A stretch of 64,000 nt of DNA from Actinorugispora endophytica (lineage in GTDB: Bacteria > Actinomycetota > Actinomycetes > Streptosporangiales > Streptosporangiaceae). Below the pieces are notes generated by a model. It was not told where the DNA came from. It did not search any database and was given only the letters and a program-made list of their open reading frames with translations. Both the position numbers and the translations under genes were made by a program. Shown piece after piece: positions 33,496-42,402 of this stretch (its first letter is position 1; each line of letters starts with the position of its first letter). The stretch is taken from positions 124,001-188,000 of the forward strand of contig NZ_SNYN01000002.1 of the NCBI RefSeq assembly GCF_004363075.1, written 5' to 3'.

Positions 33496-34794
33496 TCACG
33501 TGTCGGCCGCTCCCTCCGGGGCCTCGACCTCGTCCAGCCTGCGCCGCAGGAGGGCCCGCTCGGGGTCGGTCCCGGCCAGGGCGAGCGCCTCCCGGTAGGC
33601 CGCCGCGGCCTCGGGCGTCCGGCCGAGGCGGTGCAGCAGGTCGGCCCGCGCGACCGCGTAGGGGCCGTAGCCGCGCAGCAGCGGCTCGCCGGCCAGCCCG
33701 TCGATCAGCGCCAGACCCGCCTCCGGGCCGTCGCGCATGGCCACCGCCCCGGCCCGGTTCAACGCCACGACCGGGGACGGCGCCAGAGCGAGCAGCACGT
33801 CGTAGAGCGCCACGACCTGCGGCCAGTCGGTGGTCGCGACGTCCGCGGCCTCGTCGTGCAGCGCGGCGATCGCGGCCTGCACCCCGTACGGGCCGGGCGG
33901 ACCGCCGGTCAGCGCGGCGACCACCAGCCCGCGGCCCTCCTCGATCATCGCGCGGTCCCAGCGGCCGCGGTCCTGCCCGTCGAGCAGCACCGCCCCGCCG
34001 TCCGGGCCGATCCGCGCGTCGCGCCGCGCGTGGACCAGCAGCATCAGCCCGAGCAGCCCCGCGACCTCCCGCTCGGCGGGCAGCAGCCGGCGCAGGATCC
34101 GCGCCAGCCGGACGGCCTCCTCGGCGAGGCCGACCCGCAGCAGGTCCGCGCCCGAGCTGGCCGCGTAGCCCTCGGTGAAGACCGAGTAGACGACCTGGAG
34201 CACCCCCGGCAGCCGCTCCGGAAGCTCGTCCGCGCCGGGCACGCGGAACGGGACGCGGGCCTCCCGGATCCTCTTCTTCGCCCGCACGATCCGCTTGGCC
34301 ATCGCCTCGGGCGCCACGAGGAAGGCCCGCGCCACCTCGGGCGTGGACAGCCCCGCGAGGCAGCGCAGGGTCAGCGCCGTGCGGTCCCCGGAGGACAGGG
34401 CCGGGTGGGCGCAGGTGAAGAACAGCCGCAGCCGCTCGTCGGGCAGGCCGCCGTCCGCCTCCGGGGGCGGGACCGGACCGGCCCGGTCGGCCTCCACCTG
34501 CAGGACGGCGAGCCGGGCGGCGTAGGCCCGGTCCCGCCGGAGCCGGTCCACGGCCCGGCGCCGCGCCGTGGTCATCAGCCAGGCCCCGGGCTTGGACGGG
34601 ACCCCTTCGACCGGCCAGTGCCTCAGCGCCGCCTCGATCGCCTCGGAGGTGACCTCCTCGGCCAGGTCGAGGTCGCCGAAGCGGTGGACGAGCGCGGCCA
34701 GCAGCCGGCCGCGCTCCTCCCGGAACACCGCCTCCACGACCGCCCCGGCGGGCGGCCCGACGGGTGTCGCGGCGTCAGAGGCCCGCTCGTCCAC
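33496..34794 (-). CDS. ECF42-type RNA polymerase sigma factor
   Basis: The protein has 432 residues and starts with GTG at 34794. Sigma-2 (FGDLDLAEEVTSEAIEAALRHWP ... PGAWLMTTARRRAVDRLRRD) and sigma-4 (LTLRCLAGLSTPEVARAFLVAPEAMAKRIVRAKKRI) regions are followed by a long C-terminal TPR-like extension (VALNRAGAVAMRDGPEAGLALID ...). This is the architecture of ECF group 42. The DGPF/YCII gene immediately upstream on the same strand is the standard ECF42 partner. No anti-sigma factor is present; regulation is thought to involve the C-terminal extension. Confidence 0.93.
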   Translation of the reverse strand: MDERASDAATPVGPPAGAVVEAVFREERGRLLAALVHRFGDLDLAEEVTSEAIEAALRHWPVEGVPSKPGAWLMTTARRRAVDRLRRDRAYAARLAVLQVEADRAGPVPPPEADGGLPDERLRLFFTCAHPALSSGDRTALTLRCLAGLSTPEVARAFLVAPEAMAKRIVRAKKRIREARVPFRVPGADELPERLPGVLQVVYSVFTEGYAASSGADLLRVGLAEEAVRLARILRRLLPAEREVAGLLGLMLLVHARRDARIGPDGGAVLLDGQDRGRWDRAMIEEGRGLVVAALTGGPPGPYGVQAAIAALHDEAADVATTDWPQVVALYDVLLALAPSPVVALNRAGAVAMRDGPEAGLALIDGLAGEPLLRGYGPYAVARADLLHRLGRTPEAAAAYREALALAGTDPERALLRRRLDEVEAPEGAADT

Positions 34795-34803
34795 CGGGGC
34801 GGC

Positions 34804-35151
34804 CTAGAACTCGGCGATCGGCCGCACGACGACCGAGCCGCCGCCGCGCGACCCGGGGCAGCGGGCGGCCCAGTCGAGCGCGACGTCGAGGTCGGGCACG
34901 TCGATGACGTAGTAGCCGCCGAGGACCTCGCGGGTCTCGGCGAACGGCCCGTCCGTGACGGTCCGCTCGCCCGTGGGGCCGACCCGGACCGCCGTCGCGG
35001 TGGTCAGGTCCGCCAGCGAGTGCGCGGACACCCGGATCCCCGCCTCGCCCACGGCCTTGTCGTAGGCCATCCAGTCCTCGACCGAGCACCCGTCGGCGGC
35101 GTCGGCCGCCTCCGCCGTCGCGGAACTCTGGATCAGCAGCATGTACTTCAT
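34804..35151 (-). CDS. YCII/DGPF domain protein, ECF42 partner
   Basis: The protein has 115 residues. ATG at 35151 follows CAGGAG. It shows the DGPF signature: MKYMLLI at the start, VRVGPTGERTVTDGPFAETREVLGGYYVIDVPDLDVALDWAARCP in the middle, and VVVRPI at the end. The TDGPFAE motif names the family. The sigma factor start follows 9 nt after its stop. In ECF42 systems the DGPF gene is the usual target and partner of the sigma factor. An inverted repeat (TCATGGC ... GCCATGA) lies in the upstream region at about 35170-35226. Confidence 0.93.
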   Translation of the reverse strand: MKYMLLIQSSATAEAADAADGCSVEDWMAYDKAVGEAGIRVSAHSLADLTTATAVRVGPTGERTVTDGPFAETREVLGGYYVIDVPDLDVALDWAARCPGSRGGGSVVVRPIAEF

Positions 35152-35324
35152 GTGTCGGCTCCTGTGTGTCATGGCGCGGGGCGCTTCCCCGCACGGCGGA
35201 GTCCGCCGTATGCCATGACGACGAACGGGACGCGGCCGCATGGACATCATCCCGAAGATTTCTTCCCGGGAGGCGCGCGGTACCGCCCCGCCTCCGGCCG
35301 CGTCCACGGGACCGGCCCCGGCGG

Positions 35325-36692
35325 TCAGCGGCCGGACGCCCGCGCGGCCAGCCCGCTGACCCGCTCGTGCAGCCACTCCACGTGGGTCTCGCTCTCCGGT
35401 TTCATCAGCACGCTCCGCAGGACCCGGGCCCGGTCCGCGTCGGCCGCCACCCTCGGGTGCCGCGCCCGCATGTCCGCCCCGCCGACGTCCATCGTCGACA
35501 GGAAGACCGGGTCGTCCTCGGTCATGCCGACGTTCAGCACGGCCGCGCTCGCCGCGTCGACCGTGGTCATCGCCGGGCGGTCCAGCGTCGGGAAGTAGCC
35601 GACGATGTCCAGCTCGGGCGGCTGGTAGAGGGTCAGCTCCGACGACTCCGAGATCAGGCGGGCCCACTCGCGCGCCGCCCGCAGGTTGGCCGCGAGCACC
35701 GCGCCCAGGCCCCGCGCGGTCAGCGGGAACAACTGCTGCGTCAGCCACAGCGCCGCCGCCGCGGCCCCCGGCCGGGAGCACTCCAGGCTGATCTCGCCGA
35801 GGTGGAGCGCGCCGGAGGTGAAGTAGGTGTAGGGCGAGTCGTGCCGGTAGAACCGCCCCACCGAGGGGTCCCGGAACAGGACGGCCCCGCACCCGTAGGG
35901 CTGCAGGCCGTGCTTGTGCGGGTCGACGGCCACGGAGTCGCAGTCGGCGATCGCGCGCCAGGGCTCCGGGGGGAGGCCGTCGGGGGCGCCCGCGAGCAGG
36001 GTGTAGAAGCCCCCGTACGCGGCGTCCACGTGGACGCGCGCCCCGTGCGCCCGGGCCAGCGGCAGGACCTCGTGGACGGGGTCGACCGCGCCCAGGCCGG
36101 TCGTCCCGGTGGTCACGACGACGGTGCCGACGTCACCGGCGGCCAGGACGGCGGCGAGCGCGTCGAGGTCGATCCGGCCGCGCGCGTCCGGGGGCACGAC
36201 CCGCGTCCGGACGCCGAGCAGGTGGCACATGCGGGCGTGCGTGTAGTGGCTCTCGGCGCAGAAGGCCACGGCCCTTCCCGGGTGGGTCTCGCGCGCGACG
36301 AACAGCGCCTCCAGGTTGGCGACGGTGCCGCCGGAGGTCAGGTGGCCCAGGTGGGTGCCGAACCCGAACATCCGGGCGAGCGCGGCGACCGCCTCCTGCT
36401 CCATCTCCGCCGTCGGCGGGCCGCCGTCGAGCGCGTGGTTGTTGGGGTTGACCAGCATGGCGGCCAGGTAGCCGACGACCGCGACCGGGTGCGGGGGTTT
36501 GAGCATCTGGCCCGCGTAGCGCGGGTGGAAGAACGGGTAGTTGCCGGTGAGGCGCCGGGCCAGCTCGTCCAGCCGCTCGGCCAGGGCGTCCGGGTCGACG
36601 TCCAGGGAGGGGTGGCGCCGGTAGCCGCCCCACTCCGCCTGCCAGTCGGCGACCGCGTCGACCGCCCGCTCCGTCCAGTGGCGTATGTCCAA
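35325..36692 (-). CDS. PLP-dependent group II decarboxylase
   Basis: The protein has 455 residues. TTG at 36692 is the most plausible start; no ATG fits and the upstream frame is low-complexity. It is an aromatic-L-amino-acid/glutamate decarboxylase-like enzyme: NNHALDGGPPTAEMEQEAV, LTSGGTVANLEALFVARE, ESHYTHARMCHLLG, VTTGTTGLGAVDPV, HVDAAYGGFY, and the PLP lysine in VDPHKHGLQPYGCGAVLFRD. It probably makes an amine from an amino acid; Tyr, Trp, Dab or Asp cannot be distinguished by eye. It lies 95 nt downstream of the PrnB-like gene on the same strand and is probably co-transcribed with it. Confidence 0.85.
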   Translation of the reverse strand: MDIRHWTERAVDAVADWQAEWGGYRRHPSLDVDPDALAERLDELARRLTGNYPFFHPRYAGQMLKPPHPVAVVGYLAAMLVNPNNHALDGGPPTAEMEQEAVAALARMFGFGTHLGHLTSGGTVANLEALFVARETHPGRAVAFCAESHYTHARMCHLLGVRTRVVPPDARGRIDLDALAAVLAAGDVGTVVVTTGTTGLGAVDPVHEVLPLARAHGARVHVDAAYGGFYTLLAGAPDGLPPEPWRAIADCDSVAVDPHKHGLQPYGCGAVLFRDPSVGRFYRHDSPYTYFTSGALHLGEISLECSRPGAAAAALWLTQQLFPLTARGLGAVLAANLRAAREWARLISESSELTLYQPPELDIVGYFPTLDRPAMTTVDAASAAVLNVGMTEDDPVFLSTMDVGGADMRARHPRVAADADRARVLRSVLMKPESETHVEWLHERVSGLAARASGR

Positions 36693-36787
36693 GGGGGTTC
36701 CGTTCGGTCGTGGCCCGCCCCGCAGGGCGCGCGGGCGGTCCGGCGGTGTGCCGGGGGCCGGCGGGGCGCTCGCGCCACGCGGTCCGG

Positions 36788-37753
36788 TCACCGCCCGGCC
36801 CTGCCGGGGGACAGGAGGGCGAGGCGCTGGGCGGAGAGTGTTTCGAGCACCTGGCCGGCGGTCCGCGCGGGGTGCGGAGGCGAGCCGCGCCCGCGCGTCC
36901 GCAGGCTCGGCAGTTCGCCGCCGCCGAACCGGGAGCAGACGAGGCGGTGGGCCGCGTGCAGCTCTCCGACCGACGCCACGAAGCGCCGGTAGGAGTCCCC
37001 GGCCGCGACGGGGCCGGACCGGAACTCGCGCAGGCCGCCGAACAGGCGGACCAGGTGGCGGTGGTCGCGCCCCTGGAGGCCGCTGAACCCGGGGGCGGTG
37101 AAGGGCGGCTCCATGCTCGGCCGCACGACGGCCGGGTACTCGGCGGCCGGGAAGTCGCTCGCGTACCGCATGGCCACGGCCGAGGCCCTGTTCAGGAGGA
37201 CGGCGAACTCCAGGGCCTCGCGGGCGCCGTCCGCGTCGCGTTCCCCGGCCGCCGCGCGCAGCGGGGAGAGGGCGACGATCAGCGCCTGGGTGAGCGTGAA
37301 GAACAGGCGGTGGCCGGTGCGCCACCGCAGGAGGGACGCCGGTTCGCCCGGCGTGCCGAGAGGGGGCCGGTCCCCGTCCCCCCGGCCCGGGACGGGGGCC
37401 GCCCCGGGCGAGGTGAAGGCGAGGACGGCGCCCGGGACGCGCAGGACGGTCCGCCACTGGTTCGCGTCCAGGCCGGTCCCGTGGGCGTCGACATCGGCGA
37501 GCACGTCGCGGAGGGCCGTGGACAGGCCCGCCAGGAACACCCCGCCGGGGTCATCCGACACGCGCTCGACGCCGAAGTGCGCGTCGTAGGCGTCGGCGTC
37601 CCGGGCCTGCTTCCCCCGTTCGGCGAGGCGGGCCGGGGTCGGGCCGACACGACCGTCGGCCTCCGGGCGGGGGAGCGCGCCGCCGAGGCCGCCACGGCAC
37701 GTCGGCAGGTGCTCGGGCAGCGGCAATCGCAGTGCGCGGGCGCGCTGGGCCAC
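36788..37753 (-). CDS. PrnB-like (DUF1864) heme-dependent dioxygenase-fold protein
   Basis: The protein has 321 residues; GTG at 37753 is preceded by AAGGAC. It has no common enzyme motif, but two segments resemble PrnB, which rearranges 7-chlorotryptophan in pyrrolnitrin synthesis and has a tryptophan/indoleamine dioxygenase fold. They are LRPFYEP-like YPAVVRPSMEPPFTAPGFSGLQ, and SYRRFVASVGELHAAHRLVCSRFGGGE (PrnB: YREF...AYRAVYARFSGE). The match is recalled, not computed. With the decarboxylase gene behind it, this looks like a two-enzyme amino-acid-modifying operon, possibly acting on tryptophan. Confidence 0.5.
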   Translation of the reverse strand: MAQRARALRLPLPEHLPTCRGGLGGALPRPEADGRVGPTPARLAERGKQARDADAYDAHFGVERVSDDPGGVFLAGLSTALRDVLADVDAHGTGLDANQWRTVLRVPGAVLAFTSPGAAPVPGRGDGDRPPLGTPGEPASLLRWRTGHRLFFTLTQALIVALSPLRAAAGERDADGAREALEFAVLLNRASAVAMRYASDFPAAEYPAVVRPSMEPPFTAPGFSGLQGRDHRHLVRLFGGLREFRSGPVAAGDSYRRFVASVGELHAAHRLVCSRFGGGELPSLRTRGRGSPPHPARTAGQVLETLSAQRLALLSPGRAGR

Positions 37754-38076
37754 GGGGGCCGTCCTTTCCGGCTGTCGCGGGCACCGGCCACTGGAGCGGA
37801 CCCGGTGGGGGTGGTGCGGGGCCGGGCCCGGAAACGGCCCGCGGCGCGCCGCCGCGACGGGCCCGGCGGGGGTTACCGCGCGGTTCGCGCTCGCGGTTCT
37901 TCGGTTCCGAGGGTGCGGCCGCTCGGTCGCCTTCTCCTGCCGTCGCGCTCTTCCCGGCGATCAATCCATTGCGAAGAGTAGTTGAACAACTTCGAAGGGT
38001 CAATTTGGCGGGCGGGTCGCGCGGATCCGCCCCTCAGCGTGGTCTCGCGGTCCCTCCCCGGGCCGGGCACGCGGAC
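37754..38076 (-). other. Promoter region of the PrnB-like/decarboxylase operon
   Basis: There is no gene here. A short A/T-rich patch at about 37960-38010 contains GAGTAGTTGAACAACTTCG, a small inverted repeat that could be an operator. The rest is GC-rich without visible signals. Confidence 0.4.
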
Positions 38077-38106
38077 GGCCCCGACGAGCACGGGCTCGTC
38101 GGGGCC
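38077..38106. terminator. Hairpin terminator downstream of the DUF892 gene
   Basis: GGCCCCGACGAGC and GCTCGTCGGGGCC form a 13-bp stem with a 4-nt loop, between the end of the reverse-strand DUF892 gene (38217) and the divergent region. No T-tract follows, as usual in actinomycetes. Confidence 0.7.
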
Positions 38107-38216
38107 GCGTCTTCCGGCCGAGGTGCTTCGGGGAGCCGGCGGACGGCGCCCGGGACGCCCGTCACCGCGCCGGCCCGTGCCCGCCCCGCCCCGTCACGCC
38201 GCTCCGCGCTCCGGGA

Positions 38217-38711
38217 TCAGGCCCTGGCGAGCATGCGCTGGCCCAGCTCGTGGGCGCACCGCTCCAGTTTGCCCGCGGTCTCCTCCTCCTGGAGGAGGTT
38301 GGTCTCCAGCGACTGGATGAGCTGGGTGTCGCCCATGAGCATCGCCTTGCCCACGAGGCCCCGGTAGGAGGCGATCTCGAAGTGCTCGATCTTGGCCGCC
38401 CCGCCCAGGATGAACATGGTCAGCACGTCCTCGGACGGCTTCATCCCCACGAACTCCCGGTACTCCTCGCGGATCGCGTCGACCGTCGCGCAGGGAACCC
38501 GCTGGGGGGACTCCCCCAGGTGCTCGAAGCACTTCTCCAGGTTCTCGATCTGCTGGTCGGTCTCCTTCTTGTGGGTGCGCAGCATCTCGGCCAGCGCCTT
38601 GTCGTTGACCTTGCCCGCGACCTCGGTCAGCATCTCGGCGATCTTCTTCTCGCCGTCGTGCATCGCCGACATCTCGTAGAGGAACAGGTCCTTCGGGGTG
38701 TCCAGCTTCAT
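38217..38711 (-). CDS. DUF892 ferritin-like protein (YciE/YciF type)
   Basis: The protein has 164 residues; ACGGAGGCACC precedes the ATG. It is a four-helix ferritin-like fold with conserved acidic and His residues: LFLYEMSAMHDGEKKIAEML, EMLRTHKKETDQQIENLEKCFEHLG, MFILGGAAKIEHFEIASYRGL and LETNLLQEEETAGKLE. Members bind di-metal centres and are induced by stress, but their activity is not established. It is divergent from a MerR-type regulator, which may control it. Confidence 0.9.
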   Translation of the reverse strand: MKLDTPKDLFLYEMSAMHDGEKKIAEMLTEVAGKVNDKALAEMLRTHKKETDQQIENLEKCFEHLGESPQRVPCATVDAIREEYREFVGMKPSEDVLTMFILGGAAKIEHFEIASYRGLVGKAMLMGDTQLIQSLETNLLQEEETAGKLERCAHELGQRMLARA

Positions 38712-38902
38712 GGTGCCTCCGTTGAGGTGGACGGTTGTGGAGCCCCCCGGCTACCCCCGCCCGCCCCGCCTACTCCACCGGTCCGCCCGGGTCGGGGAGG
38801 ACGCCGGCCAGGGGCGCTCGCCCGTCCGAGCCCGGGGGCTTCCCGTCGGGCCCCGACACCGGGCCGTCGCGGACGCGGCCCGTGGACCCCCAGAATGGGG
38901 CC

Positions 38903-39688
38903 ATGGCACGACGAGTCCTCCGGCCGGTCGACCTCGCCCGCGAGCACGGGCTGTCCACCCAGGCGGTCCGCAACTACGAGGACGAGGGAATCCTTCCCCC
39001 CGCCGAGCGGAGCGGCACCGGATACCGCCGGTACTCCGCCGTCCACGCGCACGCCCTGCGCGCCTTCCTCGCCCTGCGCCCCGGGCACGGGCACCGGACG
39101 GCCGCGGCGATCCTGCGCGCCGCGCACCGCCGCGACGAGGAGGTGCTCTTCCGCCTCCTCGACCAGACGCACGCCGACCTGCTGCGCGAGCGCGACCTCC
39201 TCGACGAGGTCACCGCCGCGCTCGACGCGCTGACCGCCGGGCCCGCCCCGGAGGAGGGCCCGTCCACGGGGCTGACCGTCGGGGCGCTCGCCCACCAGAT
39301 CGGGGTGCGCCCCGCGACGCTGCGGAAGTGGGAGAAGGCCGGGATCCTCAGCCCCCGCCGCGACCGCGCCACCGGATACCGCGTCTACCCGCCCGACGCG
39401 GTGCGCGACGCGCGGATCACCCGCCAGCTCCGGCGCGGCGGCTACCGGCTCTCCCAGGTCAGGGACTTCGTGGACCGGCTGCGCGGCGCGGGGGACGCGG
39501 CCGCCCTGGAGGACCTGCTCCACGAGTGGCGGGCCCGGATCGGGCGCCAGAGCCGGGCGATGCTCGCGGGAGGACGACGGCTCGGCGACTACCTGGACCT
39601 CCTCTCCTCGGACGCGGGGCCGGTGCGGAGCGGGGAGGAGACGGACGGGCCGAAGATCCGGGGAACTGATCGCGCCTCCCGTTCGTGA
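38903..39688 (+). CDS. MerR family regulator with two MerR HTH domains
   Basis: The protein has 261 residues and starts with ATG at 38903. The first HTH is VLRPVDLAREHGLSTQAVRNYEDEGILPPAERSGTGYRRYS (about 4-44). A second MerR-like HTH follows at about 123-165: LTVGALAHQIGVRPATLRKWEKAGILSPRRDRATGYRVYPPDAVRDARI, with a dimerisation helix after it. This tandem layout is seen in TioE-like actinomycete regulators. No metal-binding cysteines are present, so an organic ligand or drug is more likely. It is divergent from DUF892. Confidence 0.88.
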   Translation: MARRVLRPVDLAREHGLSTQAVRNYEDEGILPPAERSGTGYRRYSAVHAHALRAFLALRPGHGHRTAAAILRAAHRRDEEVLFRLLDQTHADLLRERDLLDEVTAALDALTAGPAPEEGPSTGLTVGALAHQIGVRPATLRKWEKAGILSPRRDRATGYRVYPPDAVRDARITRQLRRGGYRLSQVRDFVDRLRGAGDAAALEDLLHEWRARIGRQSRAMLAGGRRLGDYLDLLSSDAGPVRSGEETDGPKIRGTDRASRS

Positions 39689-39865
39689 TCAAGGAGGCCG
39701 CTGCCGTGCCGCTACCGGGGTCCGCTCACCCCGGGGGGTGCCACACGGCCGTGGCCGACCCCGGAACGTCCCCGCTGTTTCACGGGGAGTTCTTCCGGGA
39801 CGGATACAAAGGCTCGACCGACGACTTCGGGCGTTCCGCGCCCGCACACACGGAGTGATACGCAG

Positions 39866-40285
39866 ATGATCAACGACATTCTCGACTGGTTCAAGGGCCT
39901 GTTCGGCGACACCGCCGGAGAGGCGGTGCAGGGGGCGTCCGACACCCTGCAGGGAGCCGGGGCGGACGCCGGGCAGACGGTGGGCGGAGCGGCGGAGTCG
40001 GCCCAGCTGTTCCAGGAGGAGGCGCTCGCCGGTGCGACCGAGCAGGCGCAGGCGGCGCAGGAGCAGGCGCTGGGCGGGGCGGGCGAGACCGTCCAGTCGC
40101 TCCAGGAGGAGGCGCTCGCCGGTGCGACCGAGCAGGCGCAGGCGGCGCAGGAGCAGGTCCTGGGCGGAGTGGGCGAGACCGTCCAGTCCTTCCAGGAGCA
40201 GGCCGACACCGTCAGCGGTGTCGTCGAGAACCCGGCGGACGCCGCCGCCGACGCCGCCCGCGACAGGCTCACCGGCCAGGGCTAG
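39866..40285 (+). CDS. Repeat-rich amphipathic helical small protein, possibly LEA-like
   Basis: The protein has 139 residues. A short amphipathic N-terminus (MINDILDWFKGLFGDTAGEA) is followed by Ala/Gln/Glu-rich helices without cysteines. Two near-identical repeats of about 28 residues (SLQEEALAGATEQAQAAQEQ...LGG.GETVQS) are encoded by an 84-bp DNA repeat at about 40013-40190. This resembles LEA/CsbD-like stress proteins or phasin-like proteins by composition only. It stands alone before a hairpin at 40326. Confidence 0.7.
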   Translation: MINDILDWFKGLFGDTAGEAVQGASDTLQGAGADAGQTVGGAAESAQLFQEEALAGATEQAQAAQEQALGGAGETVQSLQEEALAGATEQAQAAQEQVLGGVGETVQSFQEQADTVSGVVENPADAAADAARDRLTGQG

Positions 40286-40325
40286 CCCCCGCGCCGCGCC
40301 GTGCGGCCCGGACACGACCCCCGAA

Positions 40326-40348
40326 GGCGTCGGCGCCCCGCCGACGCC
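40326..40348. terminator. Hairpin between convergent genes
   Basis: GGCGTCGGCG (40326-40335) and CGCCGACGCC (40339-40348) form a perfect stem with a 3-nt loop between the repeat-protein gene and the convergent MFS gene. Confidence 0.7.
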
Positions 40349-40442
40349 TCCGGGCCCGGCGCCGCGTCCGAGAGGGAGCGCGTCGCCGGGCCCGCCGTGC
40401 GGAACCCGGCGCCGACGAGGGCCCGACGGCCCCCGGCCGGGC

Positions 40443-41702
40443 TCAGACGACGGTGGAGAGCTCCTGTCCGGAGTCGGCGCCGTCCCGCGCGGCCGGCTTC
40501 CCCCGGGTGAGGACGGTGAAGGCGAGCACCGCCAGGACGGTCGAGACGAGCATGGCCAGCCCCATCGGCACGGCCGTCCCCTCCCCCCGGAGCCCGACCA
40601 GCGGCGAGACCGCGGCGGCGAGGGTGAACTGCAGGAAGCCCAGGAACGCCGAGCCGGTCCCGGCGTGCGCGTCGGTCTCCGCCAGCGCCAGCGCGGTGGC
40701 GTTGGAGAAGACGAAGCCCAACGAGCCCTGGAAGACCGCGAACAGGACGAGCGTGGGGAGCATGGGAGCCCCGTTGAGGACGGCCGCCAGCAGTCCCGCG
40801 CTCGCCAGCACGGACACCGCGAGCCCCCCGGCGATCATCCCGCGATACGTGACCCGGCCCGCCAGCGCCGCGGCCGCGCTGCTGGTGGCGACGATGGCCA
40901 GCGCGTTGAGGCCGAAGACCAGCGAGTAGGCGCCGGCCGACAGCCCCATCACGTTCTGCATGACGAACGGGGAGGCGGAGATGTAGGCGAACAGCGCGGC
41001 GAACGCGAAGCAGAAGGTGAGCAGGTAGCCGACGTAGTGGCGGTTGGCCAGGACCTGCCGGGCCCCGCTGACGGTCGACCCGAGGCCGCCCCTGGCGCGC
41101 GCGCTCTCGGGGAGGGTCTCCTTGGCGCGGGCCGCCGCGCCGATGAGCATGACCAGCGCCAGGACCGCCAGGACCCAGAACACCGCGCGCCATCCGGCGC
41201 CCGCGATGATCGCGCCGCCCGTTAGGGGGGCGACCACCGGGGCGATGATGCTGATGATCATCGTCACGCCCAGGAGTTTCGCGGCGGCGGCGCCGCGGGA
41301 GGTGTCGGAGATGATCGCCCTGGCCAGCACGACGCCGGCCGCCCCGCTCAGGCCCTGCACGAAGCGGGCCGCCGCGAGGGTCTCGACGTTCGGGGCCAGG
41401 GCGCACGCGACGCCGGCGCCCAGGCACACGAGGGAGCCGATGAGCAGCGGCCGCCGCCGGCCGACGGCGTCGGAGAGCGGTCCGATGAACAGCTGCCCGA
41501 GGCCGAGCCCGATCAGGAAGGCGGTCAGCGTCAGCTGGACGCCGGAGGCGGTGGTGTCCAGGTCGTCGGCCATGTCGGGGAAGGCCGGAAGGTACATGTC
41601 GGTCGCCAGCGGGGCGACGGCGGTGAGCAGGGCGAGAACCGCGATCAGGGTCCTGGTGACAGGACGGGGCGTGCGCGCGGAGGCGTCGGGTGAGGCGGGC
41701 AT
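40443..41702 (-). CDS. Bcr/CflA-family MFS drug exporter
   Basis: The protein has 419 residues with 12 predicted membrane helices. It shows typical DHA1/Bcr features: TDMYLPAFPDMADDL after helix 1, and the loop motif GPLSDAVGRRRPLLIGSL between helices 2 and 3. Helix 4-5 includes RFVQGLSGAAGVVLARAIISD and APVVAPLTGG. It probably exports drugs or small metabolites by proton antiport. The divergent MarR gene across an A/T-rich 80-bp gap almost certainly regulates it. Confidence 0.92.
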   Translation of the reverse strand: MPASPDASARTPRPVTRTLIAVLALLTAVAPLATDMYLPAFPDMADDLDTTASGVQLTLTAFLIGLGLGQLFIGPLSDAVGRRRPLLIGSLVCLGAGVACALAPNVETLAAARFVQGLSGAAGVVLARAIISDTSRGAAAAKLLGVTMIISIIAPVVAPLTGGAIIAGAGWRAVFWVLAVLALVMLIGAAARAKETLPESARARGGLGSTVSGARQVLANRHYVGYLLTFCFAFAALFAYISASPFVMQNVMGLSAGAYSLVFGLNALAIVATSSAAAALAGRVTYRGMIAGGLAVSVLASAGLLAAVLNGAPMLPTLVLFAVFQGSLGFVFSNATALALAETDAHAGTGSAFLGFLQFTLAAAVSPLVGLRGEGTAVPMGLAMLVSTVLAVLAFTVLTRGKPAARDGADSGQELSTVV

Positions 41703-41784
41703 CGAGGGTTTCCCAGGGAGAGGTGGAGTCGGAAATTAGTTATGAGGAAATATATATCTAACCATATGGGATAGGATGCTCCGC

Positions 41785-42273
41785 ATGAACGCGGATCGTG
41801 ACGCGCCGCCGGGGCCGATGGGACAGCGCGAGTTGGCGGCCATGCTGCGCACGCTGGCCTGGACGGTCCAGCGGCTGGTGCCCGAGACGGCGGGCCTCGA
41901 ACCGCTGCCCATCACCGAACTCGTGGTGCTCAGGAACGTCCTGGACTCGCCGGGCGTCACGGTCACCCGACTGGCCAGGGACCTGGGAATGCGGCAGAGC
42001 AACACCAGCGCCGCCGTGCGCGGCCTGGTCGAGCGCGGCCTCGTCGCGCGCGAGAGCAGCCCGACCGACCGGCGGGTCACCAGGCTGGTCCCGACCGAGA
42101 AGTCGCTGGCGGAGAGCGAGCACATCGACACCGTGTGGTCCGGCACCATCCAGACCGCGATGGCCCGGCTCAGCCACGAGCAGGTCGCGGCCATCGAGTC
42201 CGCCGGCAGCGCGCTGCAGGCCCTCGGCCAGGCCCTGCACGCCGAGCAGACCGAGTCGCGCCCCCGCCGCTGA
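41785..42273 (+). CDS. MarR family transcriptional regulator
   Basis: ATG at 41785 is preferred (ATAGGA 8 nt upstream), giving 162 residues; ATG at 41776 is an alternative that leaves no spacing. The winged helix reads VTRLARDLGMRQSNTSAAVRGLVERGLVARESSPTDRRVTRLVPTEK, with the DRR wing. The intergenic DNA (41735-41770, GGAAATTAGTTATGAGGA and ATATATATCTAACCATA) is strongly A/T-rich and carries both promoters and probably the operator. It probably represses itself and the Bcr/CflA exporter. Confidence 0.9.
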   Translation: MNADRDAPPGPMGQRELAAMLRTLAWTVQRLVPETAGLEPLPITELVVLRNVLDSPGVTVTRLARDLGMRQSNTSAAVRGLVERGLVARESSPTDRRVTRLVPTEKSLAESEHIDTVWSGTIQTAMARLSHEQVAAIESAGSALQALGQALHAEQTESRPRR

Positions 42274-42402
42274 CGGCCACCGGACCCCCGCGCGTGCCGG
42301 GGGCGGCCTCAGGAGCACGACCGGGGGAGCGCGGGAGCGTGGGAGTACCACGGCCACCCTCGGGCCGCCCGCGCGCACCGCTCCTGGCCTAGCCTCGAAG
42401 GC

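Noticed and set aside
39777-39807. SigB-like promoter (GTTT ... GGATAC) before the repeat-rich small protein
   Set aside because: Spacing of 21 bp is outside the usual 14-16 bp and the second element is imperfect.
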